Source: Gluconobacter oxydans (lineage in GTDB: Bacteria; Pseudomonadota; Alphaproteobacteria; Acetobacterales; Acetobacteraceae). Taken from it: a stretch of 64,000 bases of DNA. The position numbers were made by a program, and so were the translations under genes. Below are positions 1 to 8,276 of the stretch, one piece after another (the first letter of the stretch is position 1; every line of letters starts with the position of its first letter). The DNA lies in the NCBI RefSeq assembly GCF_006539685.1, contig NZ_BJNM01000011.1:1-64000 (forward strand). The letters run 5' to 3'. Below the pieces are notes generated by a model. That model was not told where the DNA came from, made no database searches, and saw nothing but the letters and a program-made list of their open reading frames with translations.

Positions 1-247
1 CCCATCAAACCCCGGGACCAAACACCTAGAGTCCTGAGGAGGCCGGGAGCCGTTCCAAAGAAGAGGGGTGGGTTCCAGGGCCTGACTGTGACGCGTTGTC
101 TCATGCGGAGAGTTAATTATTAGATAATTTAAGCGCAAAATCATTCAGGTTTTAAAAATGAAAACGTCAGTGACAAATCGTTAAAACATTATTTTTCAGT
201 TACTTGCGCGAAGTGCCCCCGCCGTACTTCAGGAGGTGACGCTGGAC
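1..247. other. Non-coding leader region with an AT-rich block
   Basis: No gene is visible before the first operon. Positions 1-110 are GC-rich like the rest of the window. Positions 112-205 are strikingly AT-rich and include an AT-only dyad around 113-132 (TTAATTAT, a 3-base centre, then ATAATTTAA). The stretch most likely carries the promoter and perhaps an operator of the plus-strand operon that follows, but I could not pick out a convincing -35/-10 pair. Whatever gene or RNA lies upstream is outside the window. A near-perfect Shine-Dalgarno sequence, AGGAGGTGA, sits at 231-239. Confidence 0.5.
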
Positions 248-346
248 TTGGATCTTTGTTTTTCAGAGAAAACAGAGCAGGATCGTGTCAGGAAAAAACG
301 GCGGAACGGGTTGCCTGTCAGCAGGCTTCCGACCATCATGTCGTGA
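248..346 (+). CDS. Possible 32-codon leader ORF, coupled to the next gene
   Basis: A TTG at 248 follows the near-perfect Shine-Dalgarno AGGAGGTGA (231-239) and opens 32 codons ending in TGA at 344-346. CTG at 242 and GTG at 236 are in the same frame and could also initiate. The product would be short and basic, with a KKRR run near its middle. The stop overlaps the ATG of the next gene as TGATG, the usual layout for termination-reinitiation. That next gene has no Shine-Dalgarno of its own, so this ORF may exist to deliver ribosomes to it. I recognise no protein family. The alternative is that the next gene starts further upstream, for example at TTG 256. Confidence 0.35.
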   Translation: MDLCFSEKTEQDRVRKKRRNGLPVSRLPTIMS

Positions 347-648
347 TGGTGTCACAGGAAAAATCGGTTCCCTTCCGTAAGAATCGGAAAGTAACAAAGC
401 TTTCTCAAAGAATGGGAATTGCGGGAGCTTCCTGTGTACTGGATGTCATGATCAATGACCGGTCTGCCCTGGTCCGGGACAGCGCGGCTTTCATTGTGCT
501 TCTGGAAAGAATCTGGAAAGCGCGTGATGTCGATGCGAGCCTGGTCTGGTCGGAGATCGACGAGCGGATCCGTCTGGCGGACGAGTTGCGTGCGAGTGGG
601 ATCCGTCCCTACAAGGGGGGCCGTTTCCGCTCGACGAAGCTGCCGTGA
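346..648 (+). CDS. HisE-like (phosphoribosyl-ATP pyrophosphatase fold) protein lacking catalytic residues
   Basis: From ATG 346 the product is 100 residues, the usual HisE size. The pattern follows HisE: a KVTKLSQRM stretch where HisE has KxxQKLGEEAVE, then DRSALVRDSAAFIVLLERIW where HisE has REALVxESADLLYHLLVLW, then VWSEIDERIRL matching VWAELDRR. The acidic residues that bind Mg2+ in HisE (EExxE, and the E and D of ESAD) are replaced by Q/R/I and by D/F here. Pyrophosphohydrolase activity is therefore unlikely, and a regulatory or structural role is inferred. It heads the operon with cvpA and purF, with one base between its stop and the cvpA ATG. An in-frame TTG at 256 would add 30 residues that look unlike the family. 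Confidence 0.6.
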   Translation: MVSQEKSVPFRKNRKVTKLSQRMGIAGASCVLDVMINDRSALVRDSAAFIVLLERIWKARDVDASLVWSEIDERIRLADELRASGIRPYKGGRFRSTKLP

Positions 649-649
649 C

Positions 650-1213
650 ATGCCGCCCCTGCCAGACCTGTCCCATATCAACCCTGACGATCTGACCCGT
701 CTCGACATCGTTGCCCTGATCATCATGGCGCTGTCGGCGTTATGGGGGCTGACGCGGGGTTTTGCGACCGAACTGGCCGGGCTTCTGGCCTGGGTGGGGG
801 CAATTGTCCTGACCTACCGGTTCCACGGGATGCTCGAGCCTTATCTGGAACCCTATCTGCATCAGGCGGCACTGGCCGGGAGTGCGAGTACGGCGATTCT
901 TTTTGTTGTCGTGCTGCTGGTCTTCACCATGCTGGGCGCGCGGATCGGTTCGGCGGCGCGGGGCGTCCTGTCTGGCGGCGTGGACCGTATTCTGGGGGCC
1001 GTATTCGGTGTGGCGCGGGGTTATGTGGCCCTGATCGTGCTTTATCTTCTGGCGGGGTCTTTTTTCGGGTCCTGGATGACCTATGTGATGCAGGGAAGCC
1101 TCATCGGCCCTTACATTGCCGCTGGAGCCACCCATCTGACAGGTTATCTGCCTCATTTCCTGCAACCGCATCTTGCGTCTCCGTTCACAAGCGGCCATGA
1201 GGCGTCCTTGTGA
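650..1213 (+). CDS. cvpA: CvpA family membrane protein
   Basis: A 187-residue inner-membrane protein with about four hydrophobic helices. It matches the CvpA/colicin V production family: LDIVALIIMALSALWGLTRG near residue 20 is the family's typical first helix, and a conserved DRILGAVFGVARG segment lies near residue 110. Its position immediately before purF is the classic cvpA-purF arrangement. In other bacteria cvpA affects colicin V secretion and envelope homeostasis; the biochemical role is not settled. ATG 650 lies one base after the stop of the HisE-like gene, and an ORF reading further upstream in this frame is only a shadow of that gene. Confidence 0.88.
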   Translation: MPPLPDLSHINPDDLTRLDIVALIIMALSALWGLTRGFATELAGLLAWVGAIVLTYRFHGMLEPYLEPYLHQAALAGSASTAILFVVVLLVFTMLGARIGSAARGVLSGGVDRILGAVFGVARGYVALIVLYLLAGSFFGSWMTYVMQGSLIGPYIAAGATHLTGYLPHFLQPHLASPFTSGHEASL

Positions 1214-1238
1214 AACCAGTCCGGAAAGGCCGCGCCGC

Positions 1239-2678
1239 ATGACCCAGTCCGACAGTCTCAACCGCCCCTACGAAGAGTGTGGGGTTTTTGGCGTCTGGGG
1301 TGTGCCTGATGCGTCCGCCCTGACGGCTCTGGGGCTGCACGCCCTGCAGCATCGCGGCCAGGAAGCCGCCGGCATCGTCAGTTTCGATGGCGAACGGTTC
1401 CACCAGCACAAAGGTCTGGGACTGGTCGGCGATGTGTTCGGTGACAGCCGCGTCATGGCGACGCTGCCCGGCACGGTGGCCATCGGTCACAACCGCTATG
1501 CCACGACGGGCGGGACGCATGTCCGCAATGTGCAGCCACTTTATGCCGATTATGAATTCGGCGGTCTGGCCGTGGCGCATAACGGCAACCTGACCAATTC
1601 CGCGACCCTCAAGCAGGCGCTGGTCAAGCGCGGATGCATCTTCCATTCCTCGACGGATACGGAAGTCTTCATCCACCTGATCGCCATATCGCTCTATACG
1701 ACCGTGCTCGATCGCTTCATCGATGCCGTCAAGCAGGTGAAGGGTGCGTACTCGCTCATTACGCTGACGCCGGATGACGGCCTGATCGGCATGCGCGATC
1801 CGCTCGGTGTGCGTCCGCTCGTCCTTGGCCGGATGCCGGGCTATGAGCAGGGCAATGGCGGCTGGGTGCTCGCGAGCGAGACCTGTGCTCTGGATATCAT
1901 TGGTGCGGACTATGTCCGGGATATCGAACCCGGCGAGATCGTCGTCATCAATAATGACGGACTGCGCTCCCTGCGGCCTTTCGGCGATCAGGGCGGCCGG
2001 TTCTGCGTTTTTGAATACATTTACTTCGCGCGGCCTGATTCCGTGCTCGAAGGCCAGCCGGTCTATGAGGCGCGGCGTCAGATCGGCTGCGAACTGGCAC
2101 GGGAGAGCGCGGTTGAGGCGGATGTCGTGGTGCCGGTGCCGGATTCCGGTGTGCCGTCTGCGATCGGCTATGCGGCGGAGAGTGGCATTCCGTTCGAGCT
2201 TGGCATTATCCGTAACCATTATGTGGGCCGGACCTTCATCGAGCCGACGGACCAGATCCGTAATCTCGGCGTGAAGATGAAGCACTCCGCCAACCGTCCG
2301 GTTCTGGCGGGCAAGCGCGTCATCCTGGTGGATGATTCGATCGTCCGGGGCACGACGTCGCGCAAGATCGTGGACATGGTGCGTGCGGCCGGTGCGACGG
2401 AAGTGCACATGCGCATCACGTCTCCGCCGACGAAGCATGCGTGTTTCTACGGGATCGACACGCCTGAAGAGAGCAAGCTGATGGCGGCGACGCATACGCT
2501 TGAGGAAATGGCACAGGCGATCGGTGCGGACAGTCTGGCCTTTGTCAGCTTCGACGGGCTTTACCGGGCGCTGGGTCATGCTAACCGGGCCGAGGGCGCG
2601 CGCCGTTACTGCGATGCCTGCTTCACCGGGGATTACCCGATCGAACTGGTGGACAAGGAAGGCAATCTGGTCGCGTAA
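1239..2678 (+). CDS. purF: Amidophosphoribosyltransferase
   Basis: Catalyses the first committed step of purine synthesis, making phosphoribosylamine from PRPP and glutamine. The 479-residue protein starts with a short propeptide ending before Cys14 (EECGVFG); that Cys becomes the N-terminal nucleophile of the class II glutaminase domain. GHNRYATTG and the phosphoribosyltransferase motif VILVDDSIVRGTTS follow. Cysteines in CVFEYIYFARPDS, HACFYGID and CDACFTG match the ligands of the Bacillus-type [4Fe-4S] cluster, so this is the Fe-S, propeptide-bearing class. ATG 1239 was chosen because it gives the short propeptide; the frame is open upstream to 1173. It is the last gene of the operon and is followed by a strong terminator. 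Confidence 0.97.
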   Translation: MTQSDSLNRPYEECGVFGVWGVPDASALTALGLHALQHRGQEAAGIVSFDGERFHQHKGLGLVGDVFGDSRVMATLPGTVAIGHNRYATTGGTHVRNVQPLYADYEFGGLAVAHNGNLTNSATLKQALVKRGCIFHSSTDTEVFIHLIAISLYTTVLDRFIDAVKQVKGAYSLITLTPDDGLIGMRDPLGVRPLVLGRMPGYEQGNGGWVLASETCALDIIGADYVRDIEPGEIVVINNDGLRSLRPFGDQGGRFCVFEYIYFARPDSVLEGQPVYEARRQIGCELARESAVEADVVVPVPDSGVPSAIGYAAESGIPFELGIIRNHYVGRTFIEPTDQIRNLGVKMKHSANRPVLAGKRVILVDDSIVRGTTSRKIVDMVRAAGATEVHMRITSPPTKHACFYGIDTPEESKLMAATHTLEEMAQAIGADSLAFVSFDGLYRALGHANRAEGARRYCDACFTGDYPIELVDKEGNLVA

Positions 2679-2701
2679 GACCGGATTTTCTTGGAGAGCA
2701 C

Positions 2702-2738
2702 AAAAAAGGCGCCGGACTAAAGGTCGGGCGCCTTTTTT
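2702..2738. terminator. Bidirectional intrinsic terminator
   Basis: AAAAAAGGCGCC pairs with GGCGCCTTTTTT around a short loop, giving an A-run on one side and a T-run on the other. It lies between the ends of convergent purF (plus) and the phytochrome kinase gene (minus) and can serve both. Confidence 0.9.
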
Positions 2739-2760
2739 CATGCCTGAATGCGGGGAAGGC

Positions 2761-4995
2761 TCAGGGATATGGGTAGGGGGGCTGGGACAGGGCGGCCTCG
2801 GTGCTGGCATCCGCTTCCGAAGGCAGGATGGAGTCCAGCGGCAGGGTCATGACAGCTTCCAGGCCCGGAGTGAGCGTGGTGTAGGTCAGTGTACCCGAAA
2901 GGCTGTTGACGACGGCATTCATCATGCGTGTGCCGAAGCCCGTTCCCTTGAGCTGGGGCGTACATTCGCCCTGATCCGAGACTGTCAGCACCAGACGGTC
3001 GCTGGTCTGGGCCAGACCGACATGCAGCGGGCCGGCCTTGCCGTCATAGGCGTATTTGCTGGCGTTGATGACCAGTTCGGTCAGGACCAGGCCGATATTG
3101 ATGGCACGATCGGCCGAAATCATGATCGGGAAGAGGGAGAGGTGCAGCTGCTCCTGCCAGTCTCCGCCCAGTGACGAGCACAGCTCTTCCATCAGTTCTT
3201 CAAGATAGCGGCCGAGGTCCACGATCCCGAAATGCTCGTCGCGGTACAGGCGGCGGTGCACGAGGCCGATGGCGGCGATGCGGTGCTGCGCTTCGGTCAG
3301 GGCGGTCGTGGTTTCCTCGTTCGAGGCGCTGCGAGCCTGGAGCTTGAGGAAGGAGGCGACCATCTGAAGGGAATTCTGCACGCGGTGATTGACTTCCCGG
3401 ATCAGGAAATCCTTCTGGCGGAGCAGGCTTTCGCGCTCTTCCAGCGTGGCGGCAAGGGTCGCGTTGAGTTCCCGGAGCTGCTGGGTCTGGTAGTCCGCGA
3501 TCAGGACGCGGCGCAGGCGGCGGGCGGCCTGTTTCTGTTCGCTGGTCCAGCGTGTGCTGTGACCGCGGATCGTCTGTTCCCAGGTCCTGAAGGACGCGCG
3601 GGGACGCAGGACATCACTGCCTTCTGTCGTGTCCTTGTGCGGATTTCCGGCCCATTCGATGGTCTGGATGATCTCGACGCGGCTCCAGATCAGGCAGGTC
3701 GGCGTCCGGAACGGGAGTGTGATGGCCAGAAGACCGGCCGAGCGTTCGGGCCACTCTGCTGCGGGCGGATAGTCTTTGCCCAGCATGGTGCTGACGAAAA
3801 TGCCGCCGTTCGTGCCCAGTCTCAGCCAGTCATGCAGCCGGTGCAGGTTCTCCGCATCGGGCAGGACGCCGGTCCCGGTAATGGTCTGGTCACTGATGAC
3901 GGCAAAGCCGTTGCACGGGAACAGGGACTGCAGTTCGCCCATGAAGCTGCGCAGATTGCTTTCGATGGGATGACGCACGTCGAAATGGGACGTGACGAAT
4001 TCCATCGCATTGCGCAGGCGCAGACGCTCCTGATAGGTGACCAGCTCTTCCTTGTTCCGCAACTGCCGCGACATGACACCTGCCAGCGTCCGGCAGGCGG
4101 CGCGGATGTCTTCTGACAGGCAGCGCGGCGTGGCATTGTGGCAGGCGATCAGCCCCCACAGCACACCATCCACGACCAGTGAGACGGAGGCCGAGGCCCG
4201 CGTGCCCATATTGGCCATGTACTGGAGATGGATCGGCGAGACGCTCCGGAGCTGGACATCGCTGAGATCAAGCCCTGCAAGCCCGGCTTCCGGGGGGCGT
4301 ATGGGGGCGGCCTCGTAGGTGATGTCAGGGATGACGCGGATGCGGTTGCGCAGATACAGCGCCCGGGCCTGCGTGGGGATGTCGCTGGCCGGAAAATGGT
4401 GGTTCATCAGGGAGGGGAAGGCGTCGTTGCGGCTTTCGCCGACGACGCGGCCGGTTCCGTCCTCCATGAAGCGATAGACCAGAACGCGGTCGAAACCCGT
4501 AAGCCGACGGAAAATCGCAGCGCCCTGGCGGCAGACGGAGGTTGTATCCGGGCAGCGCTCGAAACGGTCTGCCGTGCTGTCGATTTCGCCGAAAATGTCC
4601 CAGGTCAGCAGGTTGTGCGCTTCGACCGGTTCAAGCTCGATGAGGAGATGCGTGCCTTGGGCGTGGCGCAGGATGCTGAAGGTTTCGTCTTTCAGCCCTG
4701 CAACACGCAGATCGGACAGGGAAGGCCGCTTTTCATCGTGAAGGCGGCTTTCCGGGATTTTCAGGATATCCGCGAGGGGGCGTCCGAGCCAGTCGGGAGC
4801 GAGACGCCCTTCGATGTCGCCTGCGCCACCGATGATTTTCAGGCTCGTGCTGTCGACGACGAGCAGGAGTCCATAGGGCTGGATGGCGTCCGGTCGATGG
4901 ATCGGCTCGCGATCACACGAGGTCATGACGGCATGTTCCAGCGAACAGCCCGGTTCGGGGGCGAGGGAGCGCTGGACTGTCAAATGGAGATCCAC
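2761..4995 (-). CDS. Bacteriophytochrome histidine kinase
   Basis: A 744-residue red/far-red light sensor kinase. The N-terminal PAS region carries the biliverdin-attachment cysteine in SCDREPIHRPDAIQPYG (Cys27). The GAF domain has PASDIP (about 202-207), SPIHLQYM (about 253-260) and GLIACH (about 281-286), which contribute the chromophore-pocket Asp and His residues. A PHY domain follows, with the tongue motif PRASF at about 465-469. The output is an HWE/HisKA_2-type kinase: EVNHRVQNSLQ with phosphoacceptor near His537, then the N box LVLTELVINASKYAYDG. No heme oxygenase (biliverdin source) or response regulator is adjacent. The start is GTG 4995; an internal ATG four residues before Cys27 is an alternative. 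Convergent with purF. Confidence 0.92.
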   Translation of the reverse strand: MDLHLTVQRSLAPEPGCSLEHAVMTSCDREPIHRPDAIQPYGLLLVVDSTSLKIIGGAGDIEGRLAPDWLGRPLADILKIPESRLHDEKRPSLSDLRVAGLKDETFSILRHAQGTHLLIELEPVEAHNLLTWDIFGEIDSTADRFERCPDTTSVCRQGAAIFRRLTGFDRVLVYRFMEDGTGRVVGESRNDAFPSLMNHHFPASDIPTQARALYLRNRIRVIPDITYEAAPIRPPEAGLAGLDLSDVQLRSVSPIHLQYMANMGTRASASVSLVVDGVLWGLIACHNATPRCLSEDIRAACRTLAGVMSRQLRNKEELVTYQERLRLRNAMEFVTSHFDVRHPIESNLRSFMGELQSLFPCNGFAVISDQTITGTGVLPDAENLHRLHDWLRLGTNGGIFVSTMLGKDYPPAAEWPERSAGLLAITLPFRTPTCLIWSRVEIIQTIEWAGNPHKDTTEGSDVLRPRASFRTWEQTIRGHSTRWTSEQKQAARRLRRVLIADYQTQQLRELNATLAATLEERESLLRQKDFLIREVNHRVQNSLQMVASFLKLQARSASNEETTTALTEAQHRIAAIGLVHRRLYRDEHFGIVDLGRYLEELMEELCSSLGGDWQEQLHLSLFPIMISADRAINIGLVLTELVINASKYAYDGKAGPLHVGLAQTSDRLVLTVSDQGECTPQLKGTGFGTRMMNAVVNSLSGTLTYTTLTPGLEAVMTLPLDSILPSEADASTEAALSQPPYPYP

Positions 4996-5107
4996 CTGAA
5001 AGAGGAAGAGACCGCCCGAAGTCCCTGAAAGACAGCGGACATGGAAGGTCCAGAAATCATTCCGTCCATTATCTGTTCCTCCATCAGGACTGTCAATTTA
5101 TGACATC

Positions 5108-5149
5108 CTGTTTCAGCGATGGCTGTTTCAGCGATGGCTGTTTCAGGGC
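5108..5149. repeat. 15-bp tandem repeat at the 3' end of the S10 peptidase gene
   Basis: CTGTTTCAGCGATGG occurs twice exactly (5108-5122, 5123-5137), followed by a partial third copy (5138-5149). Because the unit is 15 bp and each copy holds TCA (TGA on the minus strand), every copy offers a stop codon in the same frame of the peptidase gene. It looks like a recent slippage array straddling the stop. Confidence 0.85.
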
Positions 5150-6627
5150 TGGCGACCGTCGGCCTGGATCCAGGAGGCGACGTCTGCCGAGAGGGCATGA
5201 CGGCTGGCCGGACGCGTGTAGAGCATGTGGCCGCCCTGATAGAGGTGCAGCGAAACACGATCCGCGCCCACCGTCAGATGATCCTTCATCCAGTGTGCCG
5301 TTCCGAACGGGCAGGCCACGTCGTAATAGCCATTGGCCACAAAGACGCGCAGGCCGGGATCGAGCGCCAGCAGGCGGTTCAGGACCGGGATCTGATGGAT
5401 TGGCGAGGGACCGCCCGAACTCCACTTCCAGCTTCCGTTCACCTTAAGGGAGAGCAGGTCGTAGGTCAGCGGGGTCTTGAAGCCGAGTTCATTGGCCGCG
5501 TAGCCGGAGAAAGCGTTGCCATAGGCACGGCCGAAGCCAAACAGCGTCGGATCGGGGCTTTCGTCCAGACCATCGGCCGCAGGGTCGGCGATGGACTGGG
5601 TGAAGTCGTACAGTCCATACAGGCGACCATCACGGGACATGATGTCATGCGAGCCGATGGCCGGGATACCGTGCTGGCGGGCGATCACGTCCTGCGGCAG
5701 GCCGGTCCTCTGGGCGATTTCGGCGTAAAGCGCCTGACCTTCGCTTCCCGAGGGGAGCTTGCCGGCGATTTTCGGCAGATAGGTGTTCAGGGACCACTGA
5801 TAGGCGTCTTCAGCGGTCTTTTCCGTCACGTTCGGGCTCTGATGCGATGTGATCAGGCTCGGCATCATGAGGGCGGCGGAAAGCGGGTTCTCGTCCGTGT
5901 CGAGCAGGGGCATTTCGATGGCCGGGGAGATCATGACGATGCCGTTGAGCAGGATGCCCTGTTCCATCTGCAGCGCATTTGCGACCTGGATGGAGCGGAT
6001 ACCGCCATAGCTTTCGCCCACGAGATAATGCGGGGAGGCTTCACGACCATTTGCCGACGTCCACAGGCCGATGGCCTTGGCGAAGGCGCTGGCGTCCTGC
6101 TTGACGCCGTAGAACTGGTCCCCGGCCTTGGCCGTGTCGGCGGGACGGGAATAGCCCGTGCCCACGGCGTCGATGAAGACCATGTCCGTGACGGGGAGCC
6201 AGCTGTCGGGGTTGTCACCCATCGTGGCGTGCGTGCCGTCCGTCGGGTCCTTGGCGGGCATGGTCAGGGCTTTGGGGCCGGCCGCGCCGAGGTTCAGATA
6301 GGCCGTGGCCGCCCCCGGGCCGCCATTGAAGAAATACGAGACCGGGCGGGTGCCGGCCGGGACGCCGTCCTTGGTGTAGGACACGTAGAACATGCGGGCA
6401 GTCGGTTTGCCGTCATGGTCGCGCAGGATGAGCGTGCCGGCATGGGCGGTATAGGCGATGCCGTTCAGATGATGCTGGGTGACGGAATCCGCCGGGAGCA
6501 GGGCTGCCTCGCCGGTGAAGGCGTCGGTGGCCTTGATGGCGTCGGTTTTGGGAGCCTCGGCCGCCGCGGCCGTACAGACGGGGGACAGGAGCGTTAAAGC
6601 CAGCAGGGCTGCGCGGCGGGTCATCAT
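5143..6627 (-). CDS. S10 family serine carboxypeptidase-like protein, secreted
   Basis: A 494-residue protein with an N-terminal signal sequence (MMTRRAALLALTLL, then an Ala-rich cleavage region). It carries the S10 hallmarks: FFNGGPGAA (oxyanion region), GESYGG with the nucleophile Ser near 206, Asp in ANGYYDVACPFG near 436, and His in YQGGHMLYT near 467. Bacterial S10 proteins are exported to the periplasm and trim peptides or act as acyl hydrolases; the substrate here is unknown. The start at 6627 was chosen because a CGGAGATG Shine-Dalgarno precedes it and a signal peptide follows; the frame is open upstream to 6720 but that extension spoils the signal. The stop lies inside a 15-bp tandem repeat. 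Confidence 0.9.
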   Translation of the reverse strand: MMTRRAALLALTLLSPVCTAAAAEAPKTDAIKATDAFTGEAALLPADSVTQHHLNGIAYTAHAGTLILRDHDGKPTARMFYVSYTKDGVPAGTRPVSYFFNGGPGAATAYLNLGAAGPKALTMPAKDPTDGTHATMGDNPDSWLPVTDMVFIDAVGTGYSRPADTAKAGDQFYGVKQDASAFAKAIGLWTSANGREASPHYLVGESYGGIRSIQVANALQMEQGILLNGIVMISPAIEMPLLDTDENPLSAALMMPSLITSHQSPNVTEKTAEDAYQWSLNTYLPKIAGKLPSGSEGQALYAEIAQRTGLPQDVIARQHGIPAIGSHDIMSRDGRLYGLYDFTQSIADPAADGLDESPDPTLFGFGRAYGNAFSGYAANELGFKTPLTYDLLSLKVNGSWKWSSGGPSPIHQIPVLNRLLALDPGLRVFVANGYYDVACPFGTAHWMKDHLTVGADRVSLHLYQGGHMLYTRPASRHALSADVASWIQADGRQP

Positions 6628-6747
6628 CTGACGGGCATCTCCGATAAAAGAAACAGGAATATTCCGCCGTATCAGTCCTGAGGCGGAACGGCTACCGCTG
6701 CCGCATGAAGTTTTCGTCATACGGCAGGGTGAGGGGCCCGGAACCGG

Positions 6748-8151
6748 TCAGGCTTTGGGCGGCGTGATGTTGGAGCGCAGCATCAGGCGCGGGTCGGCGA
6801 AGCGGTCATACTCTTCTGATGTCATGAAGCCGAGTTCCAGCGCGGCTTCACGCGGGCTCAGCCCCTTTTCCATGGCGTGATGCGCGACTTTCGAGGCGCG
6901 GTCATAGCCGATGGCGGGGGACAGGGCCGTGACGAGGACGAGCGAGCGTTCCAGATCCTGCTTCAGCTTGTCGGTATTGGCCTTCGTGCCTTCGACAAGG
7001 AAGCGGCGGAAGTTTTCCGACCCGTCATGCAGAAGGGTGATACCCTGCATGATGTTGTGGATCATGAGCGGCTTGTAGACATTCATGTCCAGCATGCCCG
7101 CTGCACCGCCAAGGCCAACCGCAACGTCATTGCTCATGACCTGAAGGGCAAGCATGGCGAGCGCCTCGGCCTGGGTCGGGTTGATCTTGCCCGGCATGAT
7201 GGAGGAGCCGGGCTCGTTCTCCGGCAGGTGCAGTTCGCCCAGACCGGCGCGCGGGCCGCAGGCGAGCAGGCGGATGTCGTTGGCGATCTTGAACAGGCTG
7301 CCCGCCGTCGTCCGCAGTGCGCCGGACAGATGCACCAGTGCGTCATGGGCGCCCTGTAGCGCGAACTTGTTCTCGCCTGCTGTAAAGCCGAGGCCGGTCA
7401 GGCGGGCGATTTCAGCGCAGGCGCGGCGGTCGAAGCCTTCATCCGTGCTGACGCCGGTGCCGAGTGCCGTACCACCAAGGGCGAGGGGGAAGAGGCCGTC
7501 CCGGGCCTGCTCCAGACGGGCGATATTGTCCGTCAGCATCCCGGCATAACCGTGCCATTCCTGACCCAGCGTGATGGGAACGGCATCTTGAAGATGCGTG
7601 CGGCCGACCTTGACCAGATCGCGCCATTCCTCGGCCTTGGCGGCCATGGCGTCACGCAGGCGGGTCAGGGCGGGGATGAGGCGGCGATGCGTGCCGAGAA
7701 CGGCCGCAATGTGCATGGCGGTCGGGAAGTTGCAGTTGGTGGACTGCGACATGTTGACGTGATCGTTCGGATGCAGCGGTGTCTTGCTGCCGAGCGGATT
7801 GCCAGTGATCTGGCAGCCGCGGTTGGCGATAACTTCATTGACGTTCATGTTGAACTGCGTGCCCGAGCCTGTCATCCAGACATGAAGCGGGAACATCCGG
7901 TCATGCTCGCCCTTCGTGATCTCATCGCAGACGGTATGGATCAGATCCGCACGGTCCTGCGACAGACGGCCACTTGCGGCATTGGCCGTGGCACAGGCAC
8001 GCTTCATGATCGCATAGGCTTCGATCATTTCACGCGGCATCAGTTCGCGGCCGATGCTGAAATATTTCAGGGAGCGCTGGGTCTGCGCGCCCCACAGCAC
8101 ATCATCAGCGACTTCGATCGGGCCCATGCCATCGGTTTCGGTACGGCTCAT
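6748..8151 (-). CDS. fumC: Class II fumarate hydratase
   Basis: Interconverts fumarate and malate in the TCA cycle; iron-independent and homotetrameric. The 467-residue length is typical. The class II lyase signature [11 protein letters not shown] lies near residue 320, [14 protein letters not shown] near 100 and [17 protein letters not shown] near 185. The last three motifs discriminate FumC from aspartase and argininosuccinate lyase, although aspartase is the closest relative. The gene stands between the DMT transporter gene and the peptidase gene on the same strand, with gaps of over 100 bases on both sides, so it is probably transcribed on its own. Confidence 0.95.
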   Translation of the reverse strand: MSRTETDGMGPIEVADDVLWGAQTQRSLKYFSIGRELMPREMIEAYAIMKRACATANAASGRLSQDRADLIHTVCDEITKGEHDRMFPLHVWMTGSGTQFNMNVNEVIANRGCQITGNPLGSKTPLHPNDHVNMSQSTNCNFPTAMHIAAVLGTHRRLIPALTRLRDAMAAKAEEWRDLVKVGRTHLQDAVPITLGQEWHGYAGMLTDNIARLEQARDGLFPLALGGTALGTGVSTDEGFDRRACAEIARLTGLGFTAGENKFALQGAHDALVHLSGALRTTAGSLFKIANDIRLLACGPRAGLGELHLPENEPGSSIMPGKINPTQAEALAMLALQVMSNDVAVGLGGAAGMLDMNVYKPLMIHNIMQGITLLHDGSENFRRFLVEGTKANTDKLKQDLERSLVLVTALSPAIGYDRASKVAHHAMEKGLSPREAALELGFMTSEEYDRFADPRLMLRSNITPPKA

Positions 8152-8276
8152 TGTCTGTTTTCGGCTTTCCTGCGGGTGATCCGGCTCATTCCAGGCGGGA
8201 AATTATCGCACAATCGCCGCAGGACAAAGGAAGACAGCCATAGAAAATCAGGATGCCGCCACAGGCCGCCGGGGGC

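Noticed and set aside
1-110. Structured RNA gene (6S, RNase P or SRP type) on either strand
   Set aside because: Some short complementary segments exist, but none of the conserved cores of these RNAs could be recognised.
113-132. CtrA box in the AT-rich leader
   Set aside because: The two TTAA half-sites are separated by 12 bases, not 7, so the spacing is wrong.
1185-2810. 541-codon open frame on the minus strand
   Set aside because: It is antisense to purF, which is certain; the His/Arg-rich composition is typical of a shadow frame in GC-rich DNA.
5119-6597. 492-codon open frame on the plus strand
   Set aside because: Antisense to the S10 peptidase gene, whose catalytic motifs are complete; Gly/Arg-rich shadow.
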